DNA from: Patagioenas fasciata
Taxonomy: Eukaryota; Chordata; Aves; Columbiformes; Columbidae
Length of the DNA stretch: 64,000 bases
Assembly: GCF_037038585.1 (NCBI RefSeq)
Contig: NC_092525.1
Span: forward strand, 22,650,867-22,714,866
Reading direction: 5' to 3'
Both the position numbers and the translations under genes were made by a program. Below, one piece after another: positions 1-12,800 of this stretch (its first letter is position 1; every line of letters starts with the position of its first letter). Below the pieces are notes generated by a model that saw nothing but the letters and a program-made list of their open reading frames with translations, did no database searches and was not told where the DNA came from.

Positions 1-3000
1 GTAAAGAGAAAGGATTCTTCAAAATTGATTATTTCTGACTTCATGCACATATGTTATGTAAATACAATTCAGGTTTATTTATATAACAACTTTAATGTAA
101 GCAGAACTGCAAAACAAATACTGAAGCACTCCCAGCCTAAAAAAAATAGTAGAACGCAAGTTCAATATGCAAGTGGAAAAAAACCCATAAAGCACAAAGA
201 AGCAAACATCAGTTACAGGAGAAACATAATCCTGAGAATATCACAGCAGCGACAAGACTTTCCTATGAGCCTAAATACTTCCAGCTGCATTCACACTGGT
301 CTAAAATATGGTGTCTTCACTTCAAACTCTTACAAAACCATCAGCTGTGCTGTTCTGACTGCTGAGAATCTCAAGAGCCTGAATGTGTAAAGATCAGCCA
401 GTGGGAAAAGTCATTTTCTATGGGGGAAGATGAGCAATCCATATTTATAAAATGTCATATTTAGCATAATGTTTTCTTTGACATAGTTTATTTTGTCAGC
501 ACAGATAGTTTCTTTTATTTTTTGTATGATAATGGGCCATCGTTTTAAGAACTTTATTGATGGCTCTTCAGAGCCGTGAACACTTGTGTGCAATAGAGGA
601 ATGACTTGCTCTTACTTTACTCATGTCTGTCAAGCTGTATGCACAGTATCGTGCACACCCTAAAACTAAAAGCCATCTACTGACTGGAGAAGATATTATT
701 CTTTATTCATTTGCCAAATCTGAAACTACACTGCCTAATAACACCCAGATCTTGACAAGAGTTCTACATGAGTAAATCTATCCATACAGACTAGTTTGTA
801 AACCTTTAGCCCACAGTAGACAGTCCACACCAGACAAATTTAGAAATAGTGTTTAGAAACAAGGAGGAGGAAGGCGAAGAGAAGAAACCAACCATTTTGA
901 CTAGGCCAAGAAATTAAGAAAAGACAAAAAGTACCCAGTGTAAAAAAGTTATCAAAAAGAAACTAACAGGCAGAAAGAAGAGTCCTCTCAATCAAGAAAC
1001 TTTTGACACTCCCTTAAACTAGTGAAGTTTAAATTACACTCAAACTAGATATGAAGATTTATTAAATTACTATTCCATTTCCTTGTTGAAAACAGAATTG
1101 TCTGTACAGAGTGCAGCCAACACTACCACTTGAGCAAATGGTCTGGCATGTCCAGTTAAAAAACTCTGGAGGTCAGGTTTCACATATCAAAACTGCATGA
1201 ACTATGCAGAAAATTTCTGCTGAGGATACTGTATGCAGAAATATATTTTACGGTGGAAGTTATATGTACAATGCATCAAAATACTGATTTTTATTTCAGT
1301 CATCAGTCTCTGACTACTAATATGTAACAATCTGGTATTTTTAGTGGTGGCTTAAAGATAAAGAGCCATTCTTAAATTTCAGCCTCTTCGCACTAACAGA
1401 AAAGCTGATTAAAACATTTAGTGTTATAACTGAGCAGACATCAACATAAAACAGAGTCAAAACTGGGACCTAAGTTCTATTATAAAGTCAAAACTTCAAT
1501 CAATATAAAGAGAAAGCCATACACCCAAGTATAGTGCCAAACTGACAGAGCACAAAAATAATTTTGAAAAGAAACACAGGTACTTAAAGCCGTAGCACTT
1601 CACTAGTTTGCTCTTGGTTTGTATAAAGACAGTTTAGATGAAATTTGATAAGCTACTGAGCAAATTTACTTAGTCTGTATTATATGAGATTAGGTTAATA
1701 ATTTTAATTTCTCACATCATTTTAAAATTGAAAACCAGAAGATAACTGTAAATTTAAAAACATCGAGATTAACAGCAGAACAGAGAAAAAGCACTGTATA
1801 AATAGAAAACAACAAATATTTCAAACCCAGAATTAATTTAGAAACAACAGATATACAAAACACAGATTTACATTTTAAAAAAATCCTTATTTCTTCATTA
1901 TGTGGTCACCCAAAGACACAATAGAGGAAAAAAGGGGACCCTTCCTCTTTCTTCCCTCCCCTGCCATGTAAGAAATGAGGTTTCAAAAGAAAGGGCTGAG
2001 CAGAGTCAATGGAATGGCATTTAACAGCTTGTTAAACATGTAAATTAGGAAACTCTACATCTGAACTACCAATGAAATTTTTACCAGGAACTTGTATTAC
2101 ATGCTGCTCACCTATTCAGGGGCTGATAAAAGAGGTTGCCTGCAGATATTGTTGAACGTCCACCCTCCGAGGGCAGAGTTCAAAACTCAACTGTGTTTGA
2201 GCCCAGACAGCCTGGTCTAACATAGAAGTTGGTCTCACAACGAGAAGGTGCTCAGACCAGGTGACTTCCAGAGGTCTCCTCCAGCTGAAGATACGCTGCG
2301 ATTCTAAAATAAGTATCTTCAACTTACCAAAAATAACAAGAACCCAGACTATTTTAGATCTTCAGAAATACATTGATTCTATCCTACTGTCAGTACCAGT
2401 CCAAAGTAATATAACCTGGTTATCCGTTGAATAACCAGAACTATTGGTAAGTGCACTTCATTTCCCTCATAGAACAACTACTCTGTGTTCATGCAGATTT
2501 TAAGGAATTATCAGATGAAATATCTGCAGAAGCAAAAAATTTATAGAACTTCTAGTCTGCCCACCACCTCTCAAAACAATACATTCAGTATCTGACTCCT
2601 CCTCACAAAGAAACCCATATTTGATAACAGCTCTAGAGAAAAGAGAGAAAAGTAACACAGCATTCTTTCCCTCACACCTTCCTCCCTTCTACAACTTCTG
2701 GAACGTTCCCTTCAGGATGTCCTGCAAAATTATTCCCTTTGTACACAACCCTATTTTTGGAGAGATTAAACAGGAGGGTGACAAAACATACACCAATTAA
2801 AAATACATCTTATGAGCCTTATTTCCATTACAGAACTTCTAGCACTAAGGGAGTTTCTATGTTTTTTACTTGTCCTCCAAATTAGAAGTTACGCATATCA
2901 CTAATGCATTTGTATTTAAAACTTGTCCATGCTGAGAAGTAATTCCAGCCTAATTTAAACTAGTTCTTTCAAACTAGGATGGGATGAAGAGATTGCATCA

Positions 3001-6000
3001 TCCTTGGAAGAAACATACCAGAAAAAAATTCAAATTTATTTCTCAAATAAAAGCATTACAACAATGACCTCTGTGGAGAAGGAAGAGTAATGAAGGCAGG
3101 GAAACAAAGAACAAGGTAGAGACAACAGGAAAGACTTGACAAGAGCTGTTCATGTAGAATCTCTTTACTGGGCGATGAAAAGAGAAAGCTGTTATCTTTT
3201 TGAAGATACTTATGCTGTATTCTCCATCTAATTAGGATTCCAAGTCCAACCAAAAAAATCTTGTGGAAGTTAGTTTAAAGAAGTGAATAGGAGTGTTTTT
3301 GCTCCATCTACAATACCTCTCCAGAACATATGCCCTCCCTACAGCATGTTTGATTCTATCCAGTAGGACATGGCCTGGAAGAACCACTGACAGAAAACTA
3401 GAGTAAAACAACAAATAGACCAGTAAGAGACTAAACAATGGCACCATCTTGTCTTTTTATTTGTGGCTAAGACAACCGTATTTTTTCCTCTGCTAGATTT
3501 TTAAGCAATATTCAAAGCTCAAAATGTAAATGTCTCAATTTTAAAAACAAATGTATGACTTTCTGCAAGGCCTTCCAAACAGTCAGAATACTGCACTTCA
3601 GGGGTGGAGGGGAAGTATTTCTGCTTTGTGAAACACAAAATGCTTAGCAAAGACTGTGTAGCTACAGATATTATCAGGTCTTCTAGGAAAATAGAGTTCA
3701 AAAACCAGAAGGATTTACACACAGATGTAAAATCCTGTGTTTAAAGCACAGGTTACAATTCTGAAACCTCACAAATACTAAGTATATCCTAGACTCTCAT
3801 CCATTTACCTACATAATATATTATGGGTGTAGATAAGGCACATGCACTAAGGTGCTTATTCCCTATCATAGTTACTTTGTTAGCAAAACCTGGAAAAGGG
3901 CAGCATGTCTAATAACTCTATGTCCTTCCACCAGCACCTGAAACACATCTAGCTTGGATATACACTTAATCCAAAAGAACCTCATCACAAACAGTGTTGG
4001 AAAGCCAGTGAGTAACAATATAATATACTTATGAGAAACTTATAAGAAAGTTTTACTCTCTCTCGCTGGCAGCTTTAGAAAGGTCACCAAAATCCTGGTT
4101 AATGTGATACTATGTGAACTGCTGCTAGCAACAGTTTCACAAACACTTTACACAGGCACAAGGGAACCACAAACAAAGCAGTTCCCCTGTTGTTCATTCT
4201 CACCCTTACTCTGCTCTTTGAGTCAGCATAAACATTTACCTTGCCAAATAATCAACTCAATGTGGAAACTAATCCAGGTTAAAACTAAACTTGGACAGGG
4301 AGGGCAGCAGGAAAAGTAGTTTCAATTTGTGCCAGTTCTGAATCCAGTTCCAAATTCAGCTACTCTTGCGGCACTGTTGCTTCCCTTTCGCTAGGAGAAA
4401 GAAGTGAGATGTGACTCCGGCCAGCAGCGGTACCAGCTCTTCAGTGCTGGTGAAACCGACGTGTAACTCAGTATTTAAGCCATTGTATCACTCTTCACAG
4501 CAACCATCTCAGATCCACTTAGAATGCAGTTTTCTCACTCTAATATTTGCTACTTAGGAAGTAAACATCTTGTTTAAATTATGGAGATATCAAGCTACAG
4601 AGCTTTTATTATTATTATTATTTTATTTTATTTCACTTTTATGGTGGTAAGAAACAGCCCAGCTTTGTACTGACAGTCATTTCAGTTCCTGTGTCTCTAC
4701 ACTGAGTCTACTTAGAAGCTGAAATATTTTGGGGCATTACCTGAAGAACTTTCATAAGTTTGAGCAAGAAATCCTTCATAGCTTACAAGTATTTAAAAAC
4801 TCTCTATTATGCATTATCACTGTCTTATCTACTCAGAAAGCACAAAAGACATCTTATTTGTAGAATACAAAAGTTTCAGCTTTGTATGTATGTATCTATT
4901 TATTAGATAAAGTAGGTAGGTAGTTATCTTTTACACAGTTCCCAACAGCCTCTTTAGTCACCACTTTAAGACGCCAACATGCTCTAGCAGCACTAGAATG
5001 GCAGAAGGGAAAAGTCCATTATTCCAAGACATGGGATGTAAGGCAAGAATGTGTGTGAAAGCTTTCTCTAACAGGGGGAGGGAGGGGGAGCAAAGCTTAT
5101 CCCTTCAGTTCAGGGTGAGCATGACTCCTATAGACAAGACCCTAACACTACCAGAATACAGGCACATGTCCAGGCATCTAGAATTTTAAAATTTATTCTT
5201 TTACTTAATTCCTTTAAGGCCTGAGAACAGTATACTTACAGGGGCTTTTTAGGTAGATTCATATTTTAACAGTGGTCTTGCACTTTTCAGATCAAAAACT
5301 AAAGTTACTGTGTTGCTGTTGACCTAAAAGAGATGAGTTATCTTTGGGTGGTGTGAGAATTTCAGAGCCAGAAAGTACATGTAGCATCAAGGTGCCACTT
5401 GAAAGACAGATGAGTAAAGCACGACACTTATCCCAAAGAAGACTAGAAGCACTTCCTCTCTGAATGGGATTGCTGGTGGACATAAGATGCTGCTGAGGAA
5501 CAAAAGGAAACTTGAGATAAGTTATCACCCTCCTACCTCTGCCCAGACAAACAAGAAACCTAAGCCACAATTAACCCTCACCCCATGCACACCACCCTTC
5601 CCCTTATCTCTTGTGGGTATGAGGCAACTGATGTGCTGCCACTGATCTGGGAATGCCACAACATCATCTTGGGAGCGGTAGGGGGATAAACACTGGTGGG
5701 TTCAGAACAGTACTTCCAATACTACCACACCATCTACTGTTCACGGACTTTTCAACAGACAAAGCTAATACCAGAACTAGGCATGTTTTTAGTAATGTCT
5801 TTGACATAAGAACATACAAAAACACAGCAAGCAGAATAACAGATTTCAGTTTCAACGTTTGGAGAAATGAGATTACAAGTGTTTCATTCAATATAACATT
5901 ACTAATTGTCAGCCCTCTGGACAGCTGGGACCCCTTTACTCATTCTATATATTTGTGACTCAGTCTTCCTCAGTTCCTTGACTGTAGCTCATTCTTGCAA

Positions 6001-6600
6001 GGTTAGGTTGCAGGGGGGAGAGAGGAAGTGTGTGTGATTATTTTTAACCATTTCAAAAACACTTCCATTATAAAGACTGAAGGACAACACAGTAGGACAT
6101 CTAGGTAAAAATAAAATTAGCAAGACTAATCAGACTACAGAACACCCAGACATCACTTAACCTCTCCACCCTGCATTAATCCTTTCTGATTTGATTCACA
6201 CAATACACAAACTATCTAGGTTTCAGTGCACTTTCTTGCATCTAACAGACGTGCTTGACACCATGAAGAAAACTTAATCAAATCCTGACTTGCCAACTTG
6301 AACATTCCAGTAACAGAACAGGTAGACTGAAAGTGGAATGAAAATCTGAAAAGATACTCAGAAAAGATATATCATTTTGGACAAAACAGATGCACAAAGG
6401 TTTTATATGACAGATAACCACATGTTTCTGTTTGTCTCAGAAACTAAGAACCTAAGAAAATACCCTTACAGAAAATAATCTCTGCTACCGCACTCAAGCC
6501 CCCACCCATAGCCGTTGAGCCAATAATCCTCACAAAGAACCATTTGACTTTATCGTCCAAATGGAAAGGAAAGCAAAAGAACATCAAGTGCATGAAGTGG
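1..6600. other. OSBPL9 intron after exon 4, distal part
   Basis: AT-rich intronic DNA with no recognisable exon apart from the old CR1 piece at 2.1-2.3 kb. The next OSBPL9 exon of the family (starting near the GLDSGF segment) was looked for and not seen, so it must lie left of base 1. Confidence 0.7.
2120..2300 (+). mobile_element. Old CR1 retroposon fragment
   Basis: The stretch reads like a strongly diverged CR1 3' region in sense orientation. It ends in a version of the CR1 block with the gist ACCAGGTGACTTCCAGAGG, followed by the TCTCCTCCAGC counterpart. It lacks the terminal ATTCTATG repeats. An open frame on the minus strand here is a shadow of the repeat. Confidence 0.55.
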
Positions 6601-6968
6601 CGTTTTGTCTTTAAATGTTAACTGAAGTCACGGCGTGTTTGTATACAACGGGCTCTTGTGAGCGGACGCGAACCTCTCTCCAGGCACGCACAACCCACGG
6701 CGCTCCGGCGGGCATCCCAAGCCATACCCGGAGGGGACCCAAAGCCACCCCGTGCCCGCCTTCCCCGCAGAGCCCCCGCTCCCCGTGGCTACCCCAAGCG
6801 CCCTCCCAGGCAGGGCAGAGCAGCGGCCGGAGCCGCTCGGCCGCCGCGGGGAGGAGGGAGCGCTCGGCTTCCAGTCAGGGAGGCGCCGCGGGGCTGCGGA
6901 CCTGCCCCGGAGGGGACACTTGGCGGCCCTGCCACCTGCTCCCCCGCCCTTCCCGTCCCCGTACTCAC

Positions 6969-6977
6969 ACCGGCCAT
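6969..6977 (-). CDS. OSBPL9: Candidate alternative first coding exon (Met-Ala-Gly) for short OSBPL9 form
   Basis: On the minus strand ATG-GCC-GGT is followed at once by the donor GTGAGTAC. The ATG has G at -3 and G at +4. The exon ends in phase 0, the same phase as PH exon 4, so either could join the next OSBPL9 exon without shifting the frame. It lies in a CpG island. The 5' UTR would lie at higher coordinates, roughly 6978-7110. No transcript evidence is available here, and the start codon could lie in a later exon instead. Confidence 0.5.
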
Positions 6978-7118
6978 TGCTCCGCGCGGGGCGGCGAGGC
7001 GTGCGGAGCGGCGGGGCTGGCTGCCCGCCCGCTGGGACCCGACAGCACCGCCCCCGGCGGGGGGAGCGGCGGGGCGGAGAAGGGAAGGGAACGGCTCGCA
7101 TCACGAATAAGGCGGCTG

Positions 7119-7126
7119 CCAATTGG
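7119..7126. promoter_or_regulatory. Palindromic CCAAT box (CCAATTGG)
   Basis: CCAATTGG reads the same on both strands. It sits about 140-150 bases upstream of the candidate exon 1b ATG at 6977 and next to a GC box at 7131-7139. It is a plausible NF-Y site for the intragenic promoter. Confidence 0.4.
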
Positions 7127-7439
7127 CGAGCGGGCGGGGCGCGTCTCTCCCTCCAGAGAATGGCGGTCACGGCACGGGGACAGCCCGGGAGCGGGGCGGG
7201 CAGCCACACGGAGGCCGCGGCGGGCTCAGGGCCGCGCGTCTCCTCGCCGACACAAAAGCCCCTGGAAAGCCTGGCGGGCGGCGCTGCGCTCTGAGCCGGC
7301 CCGGGCTCACTCCGCGGCGGAGTGGAGAGCACGATCGGAACGCCCAGCGGGACCCGGCCGCTATCGGGACGCACTGGGAGGGTTCTACTCAGAGAGACAC
7401 CCGGCCCTGCGAGCAGCCTCTGTCACTTCAGCCCGGGCT

Positions 7440-7776
7440 CCACAGAATCATAGAATCATTTTGGTTGGAAGAGACCCTCAGGATCATCGAGTCCAACCAT
7501 AACCTAACTCTGACACTAAAACCATGTCCCTACGAGCCTCATCTACATGTCTTTTAAACCTCTCCAGGGATGGTGACTCCACCACAGCCTGGGCAGCCTG
7601 TCCTTGCGCTTCACAACCCTTTCTGTGAACAAATGTTTCCTAATACCCAATCTGAACCTTTCCTGGTGCAACTTGAGGCCACTTCCTCTTGTCTTATGAC
7701 TTGCTACTTGGGAGAAGAGCCCAACACCCTCCATTCTATAACCTCCTTTCAGGCAGTTGTAGAGAGCTTGTTCTCT
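7440..7776 (-). mobile_element. CR1 retroposon, 5'-truncated, antisense
   Basis: On the plus strand it begins CAGAATCATAGAATCATTTT, the reverse complement of the CR1 3' terminus. It continues through the blocks for GGTTGGAAGAGACC, the 'dynamic' middle, and CCTCTTGTCTTATGACTTG, to TTTCAGGCAGTTGTAGAGAG. The element therefore lies on the minus strand and is truncated at its 5' end near 7776. It abuts the edge of the intragenic CpG island. Confidence 0.9.
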
Positions 7777-9730
7777 GCCTGCACATCCCACTCGGGAGGC
7801 ATGAACGCCCAGTAACTGAGACCTTTCTCCCTAATACATGAAAAGATATTTTGCAAGTAGGTACAGTCTTGTTTCATTCTTAAATCAGTGTCTGCTCAGC
7901 AGCTCACGTTAATGAAGATGGTGAGCCTTAACAGTTCCTAAACTGGGGTGTAAGTGAACAATATTCCAGCTATTCTAAAAATAAGGGGCCTCAGAAACAA
8001 AAGGGGTTACATGAATGGCACATTGGAGAAGGCTCTTGAAACTGAATGGTGAACACACAGTAGTGGCCCACAGGTGTTATGCTCCATGATGAACATATTT
8101 AAGAGGGACAGGCATATGTTTCTTAGTAATCAGTTCCAGATTTTTAACTATTCCCTCAAACATCTCTATAAAAATTACTAACTTAGGCATCTTAATTTAA
8201 ATATGCCTTACTTATTTGAACGAACTCCTGGAATGTGAATGGGGTATGTAAAGGGAAACAGTTCCACTAGTAACTGCAATCATGAAATCTGCATCTGCCA
8301 GTAAAACTAACATCACAATTTCTAGAGAGTGTGGAAGTGTACATTTTGATAAAAATGTAGTATATTCTCATGTTTCCTTTCTGTACTCTGTATCTCGATG
8401 CCAGGAAAACTCTCCCAGGTGGAGAAAACTGCAGAGATTCCTTTTATTTAATTTCAGCCCCTCAACAGAACTGCTTACATTAACATATTCACTTTTCTCC
8501 CCAAGCTGAGGATGGGGAAAGAGGAATCCCTTGGAAGGCACCTCAGCCCTTCTAAGTCTAGGACATCTCTGTCTCCTCACACCCACCGCAGAACAGAGTT
8601 CTTCAATCTGTGGTCAGCTACTGTGTCCAGATGGAGAGATTACTTCTAAAATATCCCTGACATGTTACCAGGGATATAAAGCTGATTGTCAAACCTGAAG
8701 TTTTATCCAGGGATCTGCTATCCACTAGAAAATTTGTAGTGGTCTTCAATGAGTCAAAAAAGGTTGAAACCCACCATTTAACAGGAAATTAAGGTAAACT
8801 GAGATAGTGCAAATGCCTAAAGTTGGACAGGATAAATTCAGGCTTGTTCTAACTCTTTAGAATGGGGAAATGTCATCTAAATCAATCTTTGTAAGTCACT
8901 TTTCTTCCTGTGATATTAGGGACTTTAATGTATCTTTCTTTATACAGTGTCAATCATTGATACACCCTATTTTCTTGCTGTGCTCCAAAAATCTATGAAA
9001 GTTTTATTCAACGCAAATAATGAACATCTGTTTTAAGATTTCAGCAGTGTCATCAGACACCTTTGTGGCACAAACCAAGTATGCGAAAATCTCTTTCATA
9101 AAGAGCTTGAGTTCCTCTCCAAGGCAAAAGTAAAGTATTAGCAAGCTTATATACATGTCCAGGTCTAGAACATTGCCAGGAACTGATCTTAGATAACTAG
9201 TGTTAAGAACCATTCTCAGTCCAACCATCAGTTTTCAGAACCAGAAAACTACCAATATCCATCTTGCACAGTGGATTCAAACATAAGTTGTTTATCATTT
9301 CTGTCATCCAGAAAGAGGTCCAATGCTGCCATCCCATTTTAATTTCAAAATTAGGTGGTGTACAAGCACACCACAGGTTTCCAGATGTCTCATTCTGCTT
9401 GACCCAAAAAGGACTACCAGTTTAACAAAAAAACCCAAACCAACCCAAAAACTAAATGTGCAGCAATCAGTCTGGAACCACCAAATAAAAAGATGAGTTA
9501 ATAAAAAGACATCATATACTGACTTTTCATGATAAGACAAGAAAATAGTAACAGAAAGACTCAAACCTACTCTCAGGTACCTATACTGATGTCATACTGT
9601 GTCTGACAGCACAGGCCACACAACCACCAGATGTTACATAAGGTATCTTTGATACTAGCATTCATGTTGTTGCATTTCATTGCTTTGAAAAAAGAAAGTA
9701 AAACAAGTTAAAAGTGAAAGTGAAGCTTGC
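7777..9730. other. OSBPL9 intron after exon 4, proximal part
   Basis: AT-rich intronic DNA between the CR1 at 7.44-7.78 kb and exon 4. I see no further exon or repeat of note. Confidence 0.65.
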
Positions 9731-9807
9731 CTGAAGCTGGAGGGTATGGCGGAGAATGGTGTCCTCTAAAGCATGAATCCACTTCTCTCTCTCATCTGCA
9801 TCTCGAG
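9731..9807 (-). CDS. OSBPL9: OSBPL9 coding exon 4 (residues 81-106), GC donor
   Basis: This 77-nt exon encodes [20 protein letters not shown] and then HTLQLQ, the last helix of the PH domain. The acceptor is CTTTTTCAG|CT. The exon ends CTTCAG and is followed by GCAAGC, so the next intron starts with GC. No GT donor in frame lies within the next 20 bases, and the family sequence also breaks at this point. This supports a real GC-AG intron. Confidence 0.95.
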
Positions 9808-12800
9808 CTGAAAAAGCAAACAAAATATATTGTTAAATTATATGTAGTATACTAAAAGCCATAAGCAAACGGATCTGATGTCCTCACTAAATATGGAAAT
9901 TAAACCATGCTGTCTTTGTTAAGTCACCAATTACATAATTCTACAGTTGTCTTAATATCCTGTTTATTTTTCTGTGCTCTTACAGCTCTGTAACATTATT
10001 GTGATAATCTACTCTATGGTACAGGAGAGATGTTTTAAATAATCATGCATGCAAAAAGCTTTTGTGCTTTGACAGAAATTTTCTTCTACTAATGCCTCAG
10101 TAGCATTTATGTCAAATAAAAAAACCTAACTATAAATACAATAATATGATAAATATAATAAGAGACTTGCATTATTGCTATTTATCTGTCCCTTGTCCGT
10201 CTTCAGGGGCACACATGAGCAGAATGTTTACACAGACATTCCTCAATTCATTAAGTCATTTTTAAATTTGCTTAGTTACAAGAAGCTGTTCAACCTGTAA
10301 TAAATTATCCAGCAACTCTACCTCAGTCTGGACACAGTAACTTTGAATAAGTTAGCCTTTCAGGTATGGATTCATAAAACACCACAAACACCAACTCAAA
10401 CCAGTTACCAGTGTGAATAATGAAGCACAAAGAATAATCTAAAATATATCACAAACATTTTTTAAACTCAAGACAACCCTACTCTAAAACTGAATAGAAC
10501 CTGAATCATATGTTAATGACAATACACACAATAATATTTTCATACTTCTGCACCAGACCACCATACAGTTTTAATTAAGAGTCCAAGTCAGGAAGCAATG
10601 ACAAAAGAAGATGATTATGCTCCTCTGTTGCAGACAGTGATAGTTAAGACAGCAATATATTAAGTGAGGATTAAAGGAGGCAGTGGATGGGTTCAGGACT
10701 GGGGGGACAAGGAAGAGAGGAGGAGCTGGAGAATGAGGATGAAGAACAGATCAAAACAGACTCAGAATTATCAGAGCTTTTCTTTTTTTTTTTTTTTCTT
10801 CTTGACCCAATATTGCTTTTCTTCCCCTGTACCCCCATACAGACACACCACCTTTATTTGCTAGTTCGAAAGAGTTTCTTTGCTGTGCTCTAAGAGTGTT
10901 TAGAAAACATAGGAGCAGAGTCAGTGGACTCCAGGTAGAGAAAGAAGAGAAAAATCCACAAATGTTAAATAGACTGTAAACAAACTGGCCCATGTACAGA
11001 TTTAGAATAGTTATTGACAATTGTTTCTATTTCCTTATTTAAGTGGAAGGTATTTAAAAGAAACAGGAAGCCTGCTAAAAGCAAGGAAAGCGTAAGTGAG
11101 GTGGTACCTATTATGAATCAGAGAACTAAGATTCCTATCTAACTTATTTGTTATGGAGTTCAGAGGAAATATCTCTAAGTTATTATACTGAAATGTACTC
11201 TCCAGCCTCAAAATGCTTTGTTTCTAGTGTTCCCTTTCTTACCCTTATGTTTCCAATGCTTTTATTCTTTGAATTCTGTAGCTTAAATCCATTTGTACTC
11301 AAAACCACCATAGGTCTTCCAAATATGGTAAATAAACCCTTCTTTAGGAAGTTATTTATTACTTTTTCACACATCCATTCCTACAAAGGATATTTCATTG
11401 GCCAGAGGAAGGGATGAGGGAAGGAGAATCACAACTCCACAGAAGAATCTCTCTTATGGTCCCTTGCCTTTAGAAGGAAGCTGTAGATTTTTCTAGACTC
11501 ACGAGAGAGAACCCCATCAATATCCAGATTAACATATTGCATTGTTTATTTCAGTATATATACACCAATTATTTCAAATTAACAAAGCCATCAGGAAAGA
11601 ATTGACTACTCATATGTTTGTGAGAAATATGTAAGAATGTCTTTTTTAATAAAGAAATTTGCCTCAAGTCTAACAGATGAGGTGGCCTCACATAGCGGGG
11701 CAAAACTTCCATTACACGCAAGTCTAGTTTGAAATCTAGCTCTTTTTTAAATACATATTTTCTCAGATACTACAAGTCAATCCCTATTCATTTTTCTTTT
11801 AAAACAGTAAAGTGTGATCAATCACCACAGGTATTCTGGTAATACCATAAATCTGTACAAATAAAAACTAGACATAAGGGAAAGTGACTACTTAAAGGGC
11901 TCTCATATGCACATAGAAGTCCAGAGGAAGAAGTTAAAGTACTTAAATGTTACTTGGAACAGCAGGTAAACAACTTTCCTGCAGAACTGCAGCAACTATT
12001 AAAAAGTCAGACTTTGCCATCTGTAATACTCTCAAAAAATTCATTAGAAAGAATTTCTAACTTAACAGGGGGTCTTCCTACTAGTTCTCTATATTTTAAT
12101 TGAAAAACTGAACAAGTAGGTGCTGAGGACAAGTTTATAATCATAATTTTTCTTTTCATATTGTGTACCCACATGTACACACAAACACCCTGTTCCTCCC
12201 CCCCCCCCCCCCCCCCCGGCAACGCATAGCTTACACTTTAACACTATTTCAATTACTGTATTAGTCAATTAGAATCAGGTATATTTTCCTCTGGCAGTAA
12301 TTTTAATGCTTATTAGCTTCTTTGGTTCCGCTTACCAAGAACAGGCCCCTTTGCCTAGTCCTGACAGACATACTAATCAAGCTTATGCTGCTTACACCAG
12401 TCACCACTGAATGGTAAACATATAAAGTTACCTGTGTCAATAATCTATCAGTTCTTCAAATGTGTTAATACTTCAACTTTTCAAATGTGTGTTCAAAGTG
12501 GCAGTGGTGAACATATTTCAATTGTGTCAGGTTTCTTGGATTTGTTCTCTGTTTTTCTGTGGTTTTTTGTAGGTGTGGTGAGGTTTTTTGTTTGGTTGGT
12601 TGTTTTTTGTTTTGTTTTTGTTTGTTTTCTTTTAATCAACCATCTCCCAGGCCCAAATAACATCTTACTAGGAAGCTGGGATACAAGTCACTGAGGAGCT
12701 AGTAAGTAATTCATGGGATACAAAAATTCCATGTTCAAGATTTTTTTAGTTTATTTAAACTAAAAAAGAAACAATTAAGCTGCAGAGCAGTGAATTAATC

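Larger units (their letters stand above)
6600..7440 (-). promoter_or_regulatory. OSBPL9: Intragenic CpG island; likely promoter of a short OSBPL9 isoform without PH domain
   Basis: About 840 bases of very GC- and CpG-rich DNA sit inside otherwise AT-rich intronic sequence. They lie directly after the PH-domain exons and before the remaining exons. There are several GC boxes (for example 7131-7139 and around 7070), a CCAATTGG palindrome at 7119-7126, and no clear TATA box. ORP9 is known to exist as a long form and a short form lacking the PH domain. The position fits the promoter of the short form, but this assignment is inference. Long frames through the island on both strands are a by-product of GC content. 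Confidence 0.7.

Noticed and set aside
2116..2322. 68-codon minus-strand frame at 2.1-2.3 kb
   Set aside because: It is the antisense of an old CR1 fragment.
6615..7557. Long open frames (up to 295 codons) on both strands around 6.6-7.5 kb
   Set aside because: They are Arg/Pro/Gly/Ala-rich shadows of a CpG island, overlap on both strands, have no family likeness, and one runs into a CR1 element.
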